A stretch of 22,891 nucleotides of DNA from Nemertoderma westbladi (taxonomy: Eukaryota > Xenacoelomorpha > Nemertodermatida > Nemertodermatidae): the NCBI GenBank assembly GCA_032718475.1, contig JAUCBJ010001406.1:1-22891 (forward strand), read 5' to 3'. Each line of letters starts with the position of its first letter. Position 1 is the stretch's first letter. Below are positions 9,087 to 17,134 of the stretch, piece after piece. The notes under the pieces are model-generated. The model was not told where the DNA came from. It made no database searches and saw nothing but the letters and a program-made list of their open reading frames with translations. A program made the position numbers and the translations under genes.

Positions 9087-10178
9087 TTAGATTTCGCCCA
9101 TTAAATTGTCATAATCGACGATGCTGTTGTTAACACCAACTCCCCTTCGACAGGAATTCAATGGATGTTGATGACATTCATAAACAGTTTCAACCATTTC
9201 CTCCACTTTCTCCTGATGTAGACGCACTTCTCTAAGTAACTGGAATCAAAAGTTAATGTTTTTCTGGATATTAGAAATACTATTGTTATCCTAATATAAT
9301 ATTTAAATTGAATCAACAACATATTACTAGTAACCCTTTGATACCCGAAACGAGTGAAATGCCCTCTGTGTAAATATAGGCTTCTACAATAATTTCACGT
9401 AAGCTAGGCTAGGCAATTTGGCAATCAACACAATCGTAACAAGAACATGAGTAATTAAAGATTTATTCATGTATTTCATAATTCCCTTTATAATTTATTA
9501 TTGGTGTTATGGGTGACTCATCGATGGTTCTTGGTTAATATTTACTACCATTTCATTGTAGCGAGTGGTTAAAGACGGCCAAGTACTGTAGGGTTGAGTA
9601 CAGTGTCAGCATATGAAGGTATTAAAAGATGGGAGGTAAATTGAGGACATACAAGGTATCAGATAGTATTTCCAGATCTATCTTTTACCTGAGCCGCTAG
9701 CTGAATGGTTAGAGCGTCAGACTTCCAACCCTGAGGTTACCAGTTCGATCCCACCTGGACGTCCAGATGGGATCGAACTGATCTTGAACTTTTTTGGGCA
9801 CAGCTTTTGCAAAGTCAGTAAGACTTTGCAAAAGCTGTGCCCAAAAAAAAGTTATAACAATTCCCTTTCTAATTGATTAAGAAAGCAAAATGTCATTGAA
9901 TTGATGTGAGGTCCCAATCAGGTTTATCATAACATTCAAAATCAAAATAATTTGCAAGCATACACATTTTGATAATCGCCCCACGCACCCCACCCCTTCA
10001 CCTTTACCTTTTGAATACTCAATGCATATAAATTATTCTCCTCAATAAGTATTTTGTTGTGTTTCCGTAATTTTTGATTTTCTTCCGTTAGTTTTGCGGT
10101 TTTCTTTTCGTAGTCTTCCGTTGTGTAGAATTGTACAGATTCAATTGGTATTTGCGAAGAGTGTGATAAACATTGTTT
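9087..10178 (-). CDS. last two exons of a coiled-coil (leucine-heptad) protein gene, 5' part not found
   Basis: The penultimate exon is 10178-10008 (57 codons; acceptor TTTGCATTGCAG, donor CAAAAG|GTAAAGG). The terminal exon is 9239-9087 (50 codons plus TAA; acceptor TTTTGATTCCAG). Both junctions are in phase 0, and the joined product has a continuous heptad register across the splice: L, L, L, Y, L, H, M, C at seven-residue steps from AKLTEENQKL through LLREVRLHQEKVEEM. After the helix comes HQHPLNSC, faintly like the H-x-P-x-x-C end of some bZIP zippers. No basic region precedes the helix here, so DNA binding cannot be claimed. The protein probably dimerises. The exon before 10178 was not located, and a LINE fragment sits about 120 bp further upstream. 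A degraded relative of the larger exon lies at 5660-5790. An AATAAA follows at 8977-8972. Confidence 0.62.
9691..9760 (+). repeat. tRNA-like sequence (tRNA pseudogene or SINE head)
   Basis: An A-box-like TAGCTGAATGGTTAGAGCG and a B-box-like GGTTACCAGTTCGATCC are correctly spaced. The anticodon-stem region around CTTCCAA and the T-stem are mispaired, and the acceptor ends do not pair. It is therefore not a functional tRNA but a tRNA-derived relic, located in the intron of the coiled-coil gene on the opposite strand. Confidence 0.6.
9741..9780. repeat. 40-bp palindrome made from the tRNA-like B-box arm and its inverted copy
   Basis: 9741-9760 and 9761-9780 are reverse complements with one mismatch and no spacer. 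The B-box end of the tRNA-like sequence is therefore followed at once by its own mirror image. Confidence 0.9.
9787..9853. repeat. near-perfect hairpin, stem about 30 bp, 5-nt loop
   Basis: 9787-9816 (including GGGCACAGCTTTTGCAAAG) pairs with 9822-9853. The only difference is the length of the T6/A8 run near the base, and the loop is AGTAA. It starts six bases after the previous palindrome. The loop is too small for a typical microRNA precursor. Confidence 0.92.
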
Positions 10179-10283
10179 CTGCAATGCAAATTAATAACTG
10201 GTGATCTGAGAGTCGGATGGTTTACTAAGGTGAATAACCTGTTTGGTGCACACTACTAGACAATAATATGTCTTTTTACCTAG

Positions 10284-10295
10284 AGTTTTGTGTTT
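10284..10295. repeat. left candidate target-site duplication of LINE copy 2
   Basis: AGTTTTGTGTTT matches 10903-10914 with one mismatch and abuts the start of LINE homology. Confidence 0.5.
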
Positions 10296-10902
10296 TGTGA
10301 GAAGACCTTCGGGTACGTAAGGGGAAGGGACAGGCAACGATAAATAGTCTGTCCAGGATTTAGAAGTCCCATAGAATAAAACAGAACCTTAGGTTCGATT
10401 ATTTACGGCAGTAGTTGTACCAGTACTCTTATAATATGGGAGTCCATGCTGGGCTGGGTTCTAACTGCAGAGGATACCAAATCTCTGGATGGCACTTTCA
10501 CAAGAATACTGCTCCGGGTTCATTGTTGTCAAGTACAATGAACACATCTCCAATCAGACTCTATATAACATTGGCGGTGATCCATTAGTCTCCACTAGCT
10601 TGACACTTCAACGGGACCGCCTCCGCTTTGCAAGACATTGCTTTCGCCGTGAGAACCACCCAGTGCATCATCTTGTGCTTTGGCGGCCTCATGGAGTGAG
10701 TAAATATGGTGGACTGCCCATGATTTTCTTGAGACGCATCTTAAAGGACACTGGCCTAGAAGATGCGGATGATCTAGCAAATGTCATGCGTGATAGGGAG
10801 TTGTGGCGGCGCAATTTTGTCGACAAGCCGGCATAGCTTATATATGTATTATATATATATAATGCAGCTGCAATGCAACATGCCGATCGTAATAGTAGTA
10901 AT
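10296..10902 (+). mobile_element. 5'-truncated LINE, C-terminal tail only (copy 2)
   Basis: Homologous to the 3' half of the element at 1847-2933. It begins in the RKGK-like region after the reverse transcriptase and has indels near 10330 and 10460. The conserved tail frame then reads from 10538 (NEHISNQTLYNIGG) to FVDKPA at 10836, followed by a short 3' UTR ending GTAATAGTAGTAATAG. The trinucleotide-like tail replaces poly(A). No catalytic residues remain. It is non-functional and lies about 120 bp upstream, on the opposite strand, of the coiled-coil exon. Confidence 0.85.
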
Positions 10903-11848
10903 AGTTTTGTATTTGTTACCGTTGAAAATTGTATAGAAAGTGCCTATTACTGACTAACTTAACTATAGCAATTTCAAATGCACATCAACCTAAACCTACA
11001 GTGATCATGACATAAAATTCACTACCCACCTAATAATTGAGGCTTTGTACAATCTCTCTAGTGGTCGACGACATATGAAATTTGCTATTTGCTCAAAAAG
11101 TGTTGATTGTCTGTCTATGTAGAGTTGTCTGCCTGTGCGTGATCTTATTCTACGGTAGCTATTGGCATTACTAAAACGTCTTCTAAAAGACGTTGGTCTT
11201 GATAACAGGTTGCGTTTTGGGGCAAGCTGAAGTTCTGGTCAATTTATGTAAGTAATAATAACCCAACCTTAACACAACAATAATAACCCAACCCTTAAGG
11301 CAAAGATATTCTTACACCAAACAAACGCATTACATATTCCATCGCTGTGGTAACTATAACCCAATACTATCAAAATTCCAAACCAAACTAAAACATTTGT
11401 TGTTTCACAATAAGACCATGATCTACTAACACCACAGGGATACTTTAACAGGCTCAAGGATTAGATGGGTTATCATGATATTTGTCAAATATTAAAAAAA
11501 AAAAAAAAATATATATATATAATATTAGATTTCTGTAGTTGGTCAGCTTTCTCTACTTAATTAATTAATTCATAAATATCCATAATATATTTTGATTGAG
11601 CAAGGTAGCATCACCATGTTGCAACTCTACTTATGAAATGGCAGATGATGATAGTTATTTGATAATAATGTATCATAATGTTGTACAAATTATTCCAACC
11701 TGTGATGTCTTGTACAGATTTAATAAATCTTTCTCGAGTGTGAATAACTTCTCATTTATGCATTCCATACGGTGTTTGGATCTATTTGTTTTTCCATTAA
11801 AGTACTGATCATATGACATTTTATTTTAAAGAAGACGTTTTAATTAAG
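10903..11848. other. no gene recognised; simple repeats
   Basis: Contains the right LINE duplication (10903-10914), a GTCTGTCTATG-type low-complexity repeat near 11110, a small palindrome (ACGTCTTCTAAAAGACGT near 11175), and an A16-(TA)n tract at 11494-11522. Several open frames cross the area, but none has supporting motifs or matched splice sites. Confidence 0.45.
11841..11848. repeat. left 8-bp target-site duplication TAATTAAG
   Basis: Exact copy of 12238-12245, immediately outside the left terminal inverted repeat of the MITE. Confidence 0.85.
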
Positions 11849-12237
11849 GGCACTTGTCAAGCAAAAGGGTCCCATAATTAGGGTCCCTTTATTAGTATTT
11901 TTAAATGTTTTTTTGGTATTTTGATATTTTTTATGGTAGCTAGTGTTTTTTTAAACTATTGGTTATCCTGTTGTAGTTTAAACCTGAAATATCAATGTTT
12001 TCACATTTTTTTATAATTTCAATATATACTAGCTAGTAAAAAAACACTAGCTACCATAAAAAATCATATCTACTAATTTTCGGTATTGTGTGGGTGTACG
12101 CATACTGGACCAGTACCCTAATTTTCTAGAATATTCACCAATACCAAAAAAACATTGAAAAACACTAATAAAGGGCTGGTGAAATAGGGGGCCTATGGAG
12201 ATCATTTGTTTTGGGACCCTTTTGCTTGACAAGTGCC
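11849..12237. mobile_element. 389-bp non-autonomous DNA transposon (MITE) with three nested inverted-repeat pairs
   Basis: The terminal inverted repeats are perfect over 25 bp (11849-11873 and 12213-12237, starting GGCACTTGTCAAGC). Inside them a second pair (11885-11920 with 12140-12175) matches over 36 bp with two differences. A third pair (11927-11953 with 12037-12063) is perfect over 27 bp (core GGTAGCTAGTG). All pairs are collinear, so a single strand folds into one long interrupted stem. Perfect 8-bp flanking duplications are typical of hAT-like (or P-like) transposition, although the GGCAC terminus is not the common hAT end. No transposase is encoded, so mobility would need a protein supplied from elsewhere. 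Confidence 0.9.
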
Positions 12238-12245
12238 TAATTAAG
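12238..12245. repeat. right 8-bp target-site duplication TAATTAAG
   Basis: Exact partner of 11841-11848. Confidence 0.85.
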
Positions 12246-13198
12246 TACCATTTCAATAGTTTATTTATTTATCTATCAAATACAACTCCCAACAACTCAA
12301 AAACTAATTACAACTCAAATAAATATTATTTGATACATTAATAAGAAAGATTACAGAGGGATGAAAGTAAACAATATTTAAAAAATCGTTGTATTATTAA
12401 AACAGGAGATGTTAATTCGGCCTATTTTCTATTTTATTGTAATCTATTTTGTGCACAATCATCTTACATATTTATTTTGTTGTTCTAGAATAACATTGCC
12501 ATATCGCCATACCGCCATATCATATAAAGTTCAGTCAAATAAGCGGATTGATTTAGGGTGCATTATTAGTTAGTTCCAGGCTCTTTGGAATTAATTGCAC
12601 CTTGGTGTAACCGATCATCTGCGTGTGTGGCGTGGGGCGAGCGACGAAAGTAAGCGAGCTTAGCATACAGGTACCACTAACTCAATCGGTGTGTCTGTTG
12701 CTCTATTGTTCTGTTGATCTGTTGTTCTGTCAGCCAAATCTCGATAAAATATATCCAAACTTGGTATATACAGTATGTAGTCTGGCAAAAGTTTAGAAAT
12801 TTTCCAAGTTTTCCAATTTGCGTGGGGTCTTCATGCAGCATCTGTGTAACTGTCTTGCAGTTATAATACATTTATCTATCCAAAAATTATTAGGCTTGGC
12901 ATCAGCTGGTTGCTACTAGGAGACTGCAGGATATATCAGGTGGGTTTGAAATTCAGCAATACCGGTACAATGCAGCAATAATGTGGCCTTGGGAAGTGTG
13001 GTAGGCCTATTTCACTTTCAGCCATTCCAGCATTTCCAGATTGCAGAGTTTAGAGTACGACACTGGTACCATAAGATGCCTGTACTCAGTACCGGTACTG
13101 CTCACTGTTGTTGCTGTATGTGGTAGGCCTAGCTTTCTAGGCTGGTTGTCAGTCTGTCAATATGGCTCTGCTACTGGATTATCTGGGAAGTTTTGAAA
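12246..13198. other. no gene recognised; one dispersed-repeat relative
   Basis: 12686-12860 carries a TCTGTTG-type simple sequence and a CCAAACTTGGTATA...TGTAGTCT block related to the repeat at 4585-4640. ACCGGTAC palindromes and two TAGGCCTA octamers occur at 12960-13131. Confidence 0.45.
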
Positions 13199-13486
13199 TT
13201 ATGCGGACTTAAGACAGACTGACATATTGTCAGGTTGTACCAGCTGACCTTTCTTCCATGTTCCGGTATCCACTACTGCACTAGGTACCAAACAACCCAA
13301 TACTGCAATACCCAGCAACGTTTTGGAATTGTACCAGTACTCAAACAACTCGCCATCAAGGCCACAGCCTCTGTCTGTCGCAGTGTCATTGGTGACCTCG
13401 ACTTTTGGTATCACTACTGTGCTAGCGCTACGGGCAAACTGGACTAACCGATGAGCGAGACCAGAGGACTGAAGAATGCATTGCAT
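13199..13486 (-). CDS. uncertain 95-codon ORF with a mitochondrial-presequence-like start
   Basis: It begins with ATG at 13486 and ends at a stop near 13199. The first 31 residues lack acidic residues and include HRLVQFARSAST, a plausible mitochondrial targeting peptide with a cleavage context. A hydrophobic stretch follows (TLLGIAVLGCLVPSAVV), preceded by EYWYNSK. That segment faintly resembles the W-x-S-E-R...GLLPA helix of the succinate dehydrogenase small membrane subunit (SDHD), but only over about 25 residues. The rest of that family (histidine heme ligand, DY pair) is absent. A donor-like AAAG|GTCAGC occurs near the end. The opposite strand is also open here, so chance is a serious alternative. 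Confidence 0.25.
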   Translation of the reverse strand: MQCILQSSGLAHRLVQFARSASTVVIPKVEVTNDTATDRGCGLDGELFEYWYNSKTLLGIAVLGCLVPSAVVDTGTWKKGQLVQPDNMSVCLKSA

Positions 13487-13772
13487 TTTTTGAGTAGTTT
13501 GACTGTGGACTTATATGACATCGATGCCAAGCTGCCAATGCGAAAGTTTTTTTTAAAGTAAAAGTTTGGTTACATTTTCATAATTATTTATTTAAATTTC
13601 TTAAGTACCGATTTTGGGATAGAATTGCTCAATTTTAATTTGTATCTAATAACTGACCCTCGTCCTGTGCGATGGCCCCACGAACGTGTATGCGTGTATC
13701 AATATAGGCCTACAGTAGAAATAGTTTGAACAACGGACATCCAACATAAAAAAAATAATGCCCAGCCACACA

Positions 13773-13910
13773 TAGAGCAAGTTGTTTCTGAAACTTGTTT
13801 TGCCAGACCCCTCATATGCGGGAAACTTGTTGCTGCAACTTTTTTCAGCAACTTGTTTCTGTAACTTGTTGCTGGACCTCTCATATGACAGGAAACTTAT
13901 GGCTGCAGAA
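13773..13910. repeat. two diverged copies of a 69-bp tandem repeat
   Basis: The block with CTCATATG...GGAAACTT and GCAACTTGTTTCTG recurs with a 69-bp period (CTCATATG at 13811 and 13880). The copies differ at several positions. No function is evident. Confidence 0.55.
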
Positions 13911-13937
13911 AATACAATTATTTCAAATAAAGGGCTA

Positions 13938-14560
13938 ACATGTCCAGTCATGTGGACGACTTCTGTTACCTGTGATCATGGATCCGGAAGTCAGGTGTGG
14001 ACCTTCGCATTACGTAAGGGAAACGAATGGGCAAGCCTTGAATGGGCTTTCCAGGATTCGGAAGTCACACAGAAATCATCGGAAACTTAAGGTCCGATTA
14101 TTTAGAGCAGCAGTAGTTCCAGTACTGCTGTTTCAGAGTGAATGCGGGACTCTAACTGCGGAGGACACCAAATCTCTGGATGGCACATTCACAAGAATGT
14201 TACGCCGGGTTCACTTGTGGTACAATGCACACATCTCCAACCAGACACTATATAACATTAGAGGTGTCTCATTGGTTCCCCAAAGCTTGACACTTGAACA
14301 AAGCCACCTCCGCTTTGCAGGACATTGCTTTCGCCGTGAGGACCAGGCTGTGCACAATCAGTGCTTTGACAGCCCCATATAGATAATAAGCATGGTGGAC
14401 AGCCCATTTCTTTCGTGAGACGCCTCCTAAAGGAGACTGGCCTTGAAGTTGTGGGTAATCTCGCTAAAGTCATGGGGATAAGGAGTTGTGGCGCTGCACT
14501 TTGTTAATAAGCCGGCATAGCATTCTTAATGCACGCTGCATTGGGACTTGCCTATTGTGG
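13938..14560 (+). mobile_element. 5'-truncated LINE, C-terminal tail only (copy 3)
   Basis: Begins at the VDDFCYL motif that follows the reverse transcriptase core in copy 1. It continues through KLKVRLFRAAVVPVLL, the NAHISNQTLYNI...GVSLVP segment and RFAGHCFRRED, then loses frame near 14360 and ends around CCGGCATAGCATTC near 14525 and beyond. Several stops and indels make it non-functional. It has the same strand as copy 2 and lies 3 kb away. Confidence 0.82.
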
Positions 14561-15117
14561 ATTGCATGGTGGGGACAAAAATGTTTTTGTTAAGCCTGAG
14601 CATGATCTCATCTCAATGTGCAGTTTCAATGCATCAGGCTGGTTATATTAGTAGTACCTTAAGACTCCACCAGTCTATTGTTGCCCTTTATCTTCTATAA
14701 AAAGCCATCTTGTTTGTGGAGAATACCATCTATCAGTTGAAAAATTTCATATATAGAATTAAAGCATAATATATTTAGCAGTCATCTGTTATACAAATTA
14801 TTTTCTATACAAATGTTTGTTTGCATAACACATACAAAATCCGACACCACATATATTACTGCACCTTCACAACAATTGTACTTACCTACAATTAATTGGA
14901 TTATTTTACTGTACCATTAGGACTAAATGTAATAATTCTTTCAAGATTATTCATCAAATTATAAATAGAACTATTGAACATGGATAAATAAAACATATTG
15001 CAGAAATCAGTAGATGCGACCTGATAATCGCAACAACTAAACATTAATACGTTCCTGAATGCAAGGACAATATGTTTCAACGCTAAGCCCCCCATACTTT
15101 CATATATACCGAAAAAC
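14561..15117 (-). other. 3' flank of the first OATP gene
   Basis: Probably 3' UTR for its right part. A strong minus-strand donor-like TGTAG|GTAAGTAC lies at 14887-14886, and a GTGAGT overlaps the OATP stop codon (from 15117 downward). These would permit alternative 3' splicing, but no acceptor-exon pair was identified. No canonical AATAAA was seen close to the stop. Confidence 0.35.
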
Positions 15118-17049
15118 TCACAGCTGAGTGTTAACTTCATCTTCAACTGACGATTTAAGCAGCGTCTCAGGCTTTGGCGGGGGTTTGTAAACGTATAGTG
15201 TGAGTATAAATACAATTAGATTAGCGAGAGCACATGGAATTCCTATAATGATAAAATATCTTGACAACCAAAAATTGTCATAAGCGAGGCAGGATGTTTC
15301 CCCAGAACACAAAGTTTGCCAAATAACACACGAATTGTCGACAAGAGATCCCATAACAATAGGGCCTGGTATGGATCCAAGTAACTTGAATGCTATATTA
15401 TTTACACCAAGGGCTAAGCTTTGTTGTTGAGGTTTTACACAACGGATAATAATTTGTGTTGCTGGCGTTGCAATAGTAAAACAAGCGAACATAAACAGTA
15501 GAAAGATGACAAAAAATACATACTTCATGTTTCCAGGGCAGTCGTCAACACATTCTTTCTTATTAACTACTGATCCAAAAAGTGTTGTATTTCGGTTTAC
15601 AATACACGAACAGTTACCTAAAGCGGATTCACAACCTGCATGACAAGGCGAATAGTACATAATATTGTCAGAACCGCAAACAGGTTGATAATGGAGTTTA
15701 TTGCAGAAGCAGTGAGAATTGCAATCGGCGGTAAAATTTGATAGTTTAGTTGAGAACTCTTGTTCATTGTTGTAAGGCTTATTAAGGCCGGCAAATGAAG
15801 CATCTTTGCAGGAAATGAAAAAGCATCCCTGTAAGAGTAAAGCAATTGTTGCTGCTGCTATAGACATTTTCATAAATCCTCTACAACTAAGATTTAGTTG
15901 TCGACAAATGAAACTGCCGAATAAGGTGCCGCCAAGAGAACCTGGAAGAAAAATAGCGCCAAGAATAGAAGCTGATTGGCTCGTAGATAAATGGAACTGT
16001 TCACTAATATACTTTATACCGAAAGAAATTAGTCCCGTAAGTGCGAAAAATTCCACAATACTGGAGCAGAACATTAAAACAACAGTGGGATTTCGGAAAA
16101 GTAACATAAATGTCCTCGGCAAATCTTTCAACTGATATCCTAATCCTAGTCTTTTGTATGCATCTTCAGTTGATGAATTCATGTGGTCTTCACTGATTCG
16201 ATTTGCGTTGACACTGTCATAGGTAGATAATCGATCCGGGAAACAGCTGATGGGAATCGCCAAAATAAAACACCAAATCGATGCAGCAAGAAAGCCAATC
16301 CACCAAGCACCAACAAATAGAGATGAGGTCTGATCAACACCTTGGTCAATTAAGTCAGTTGGAATTCGAAGAAGTATTCCTCCAATAACAAAACCCAATG
16401 ATGGACCAGCAACAAAACTCGCATAAAATATACCCAACATCAGAGGTGAATTACGCCTGGATACGTTCGCATCAATATGAATGTATCCCAAAGTACCAAG
16501 AGCTGCAAAACCGATGCCATGCAAAATTTGCGCAACACAAAACATATAGAAATAACCGCTAACCGGTGAATAGGTGGTGGATTCAGCCTCGGGACATGAG
16601 GCTGTAGCTTCTGCGGATCCGCAATAATTAGCCGATTCTTCAGTAGACCCGGTGTCTACTTCATATCGACCAGTTAGAACGTGTGGAAGGAAGAATACAA
16701 ATGATCCCAATGAGTGGATGACAGCTCCAGAAGCCAACCACTTTCCTTTATTTATATTCCCCATGTAACTGATAGGAATTGTAGTGATTACACCTCCAAT
16801 ATCATAGCAGGACACGATGAATCCCACTTGTGTGCTAGTCATTTGGAAGCGTCTTTCGATTGGATTTACACTTGTATTTATAAATCCGTTCACCACCATT
16901 TGCTGCACTATTCCAAAGCTAAAGAGAACGACAAGAAGGAAGACTGGTTTGTTCATCCATTGAAAATAGTCTGATGAATACCACTTCCACCCAAATCGAC
17001 TACTTCCTTCACTCTCAACTTTTGTTTCATCATCAGTAGTTGGAGACAT
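15118..17049 (-). CDS. organic anion transporting polypeptide (OATP/SLCO family), intronless
   Basis: A 643-residue uninterrupted frame, normal length for the family. Twelve hydrophobic segments are visible, starting near residues 35, 73, 104, 165, 203, 243, 317, 355, 392, 509, 545 and 597. The OATP signature region lies at about 239-255, with VGAWWIGFL conserved but the usual R-W just before it replaced by L-F. A Kazal-like Cys-rich loop spans about 443-504 between helices 9 and 10 (CNSHCFCN...YQPVCGSD...YYSPCHAGC). Family members are sodium-independent plasma-membrane carriers for bile salts, steroid conjugates, eicosanoids and similar amphipathic anions; the substrate here is unknown. The ATG at 17049 has a good context (AAAATG) and precedes a short cytosolic N-terminus. 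Most animal OATP genes have many introns, so the intact single exon suggests retroposition followed by duplication. Its inverted twin lies at 19069-20988. Confidence 0.93.
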   Translation of the reverse strand: MSPTTDDETKVESEGSSRFGWKWYSSDYFQWMNKPVFLLVVLFSFGIVQQMVVNGFINTSVNPIERRFQMTSTQVGFIVSCYDIGGVITTIPISYMGNINKGKWLASGAVIHSLGSFVFFLPHVLTGRYEVDTGSTEESANYCGSAEATASCPEAESTTYSPVSGYFYMFCVAQILHGIGFAALGTLGYIHIDANVSRRNSPLMLGIFYASFVAGPSLGFVIGGILLRIPTDLIDQGVDQTSSLFVGAWWIGFLAASIWCFILAIPISCFPDRLSTYDSVNANRISEDHMNSSTEDAYKRLGLGYQLKDLPRTFMLLFRNPTVVLMFCSSIVEFFALTGLISFGIKYISEQFHLSTSQSASILGAIFLPGSLGGTLFGSFICRQLNLSCRGFMKMSIAAATIALLLQGCFFISCKDASFAGLNKPYNNEQEFSTKLSNFTADCNSHCFCNKLHYQPVCGSDNIMYYSPCHAGCESALGNCSCIVNRNTTLFGSVVNKKECVDDCPGNMKYVFFVIFLLFMFACFTIATPATQIIIRCVKPQQQSLALGVNNIAFKLLGSIPGPIVMGSLVDNSCVIWQTLCSGETSCLAYDNFWLSRYFIIIGIPCALANLIVFILTLYVYKPPPKPETLLKSSVEDEVNTQL

Positions 17050-17134
17050 TTTATATTGTATGGAGGTTCATAAATCTATATTGATGTGTTATACTAGATA
17101 CCACACTCGTTGATGATTTAGAATATGCTGCAAG

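Noticed and set aside
9691-9760. Functional tRNA-Gly (anticodon-like TCC)
   Set aside because: The acceptor, anticodon and T stems do not pair properly.
9787-9853. microRNA precursor
   Set aside because: The stem is essentially perfect and the loop is only five bases, unlike animal pre-miRNAs; a palindromic mobile-element relic is more likely.
11030-11240. Minus-strand open frame rich in Arg (FRRRFSNANSYRRIRSR...) as a basic-region exon of the coiled-coil gene
   Set aside because: It overlaps a GTCTG-type simple repeat and a palindrome. The acceptor is poor, and the donor phase does not match the phase-0 exon at 10178.
11596-11808. 70-codon plus-strand ORF
   Set aside because: A+T-rich, low-complexity frame with no motif, splice support or composition signal.
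12047-12256. 69-codon minus-strand ORF
   Set aside because: It lies within the MITE and spans its terminal repeat; a by-product of the element.
14901-15215. 104-codon minus-strand ORF
   Set aside because: It overlaps the end of the first OATP gene in a different frame and continues into its 3' flank; no independent support.
15618-16135. Other ORFs inside the OATP genes, on either strand
   Set aside because: Shadow frames of strongly coding sequence; they appear at equivalent places in both paralogues.
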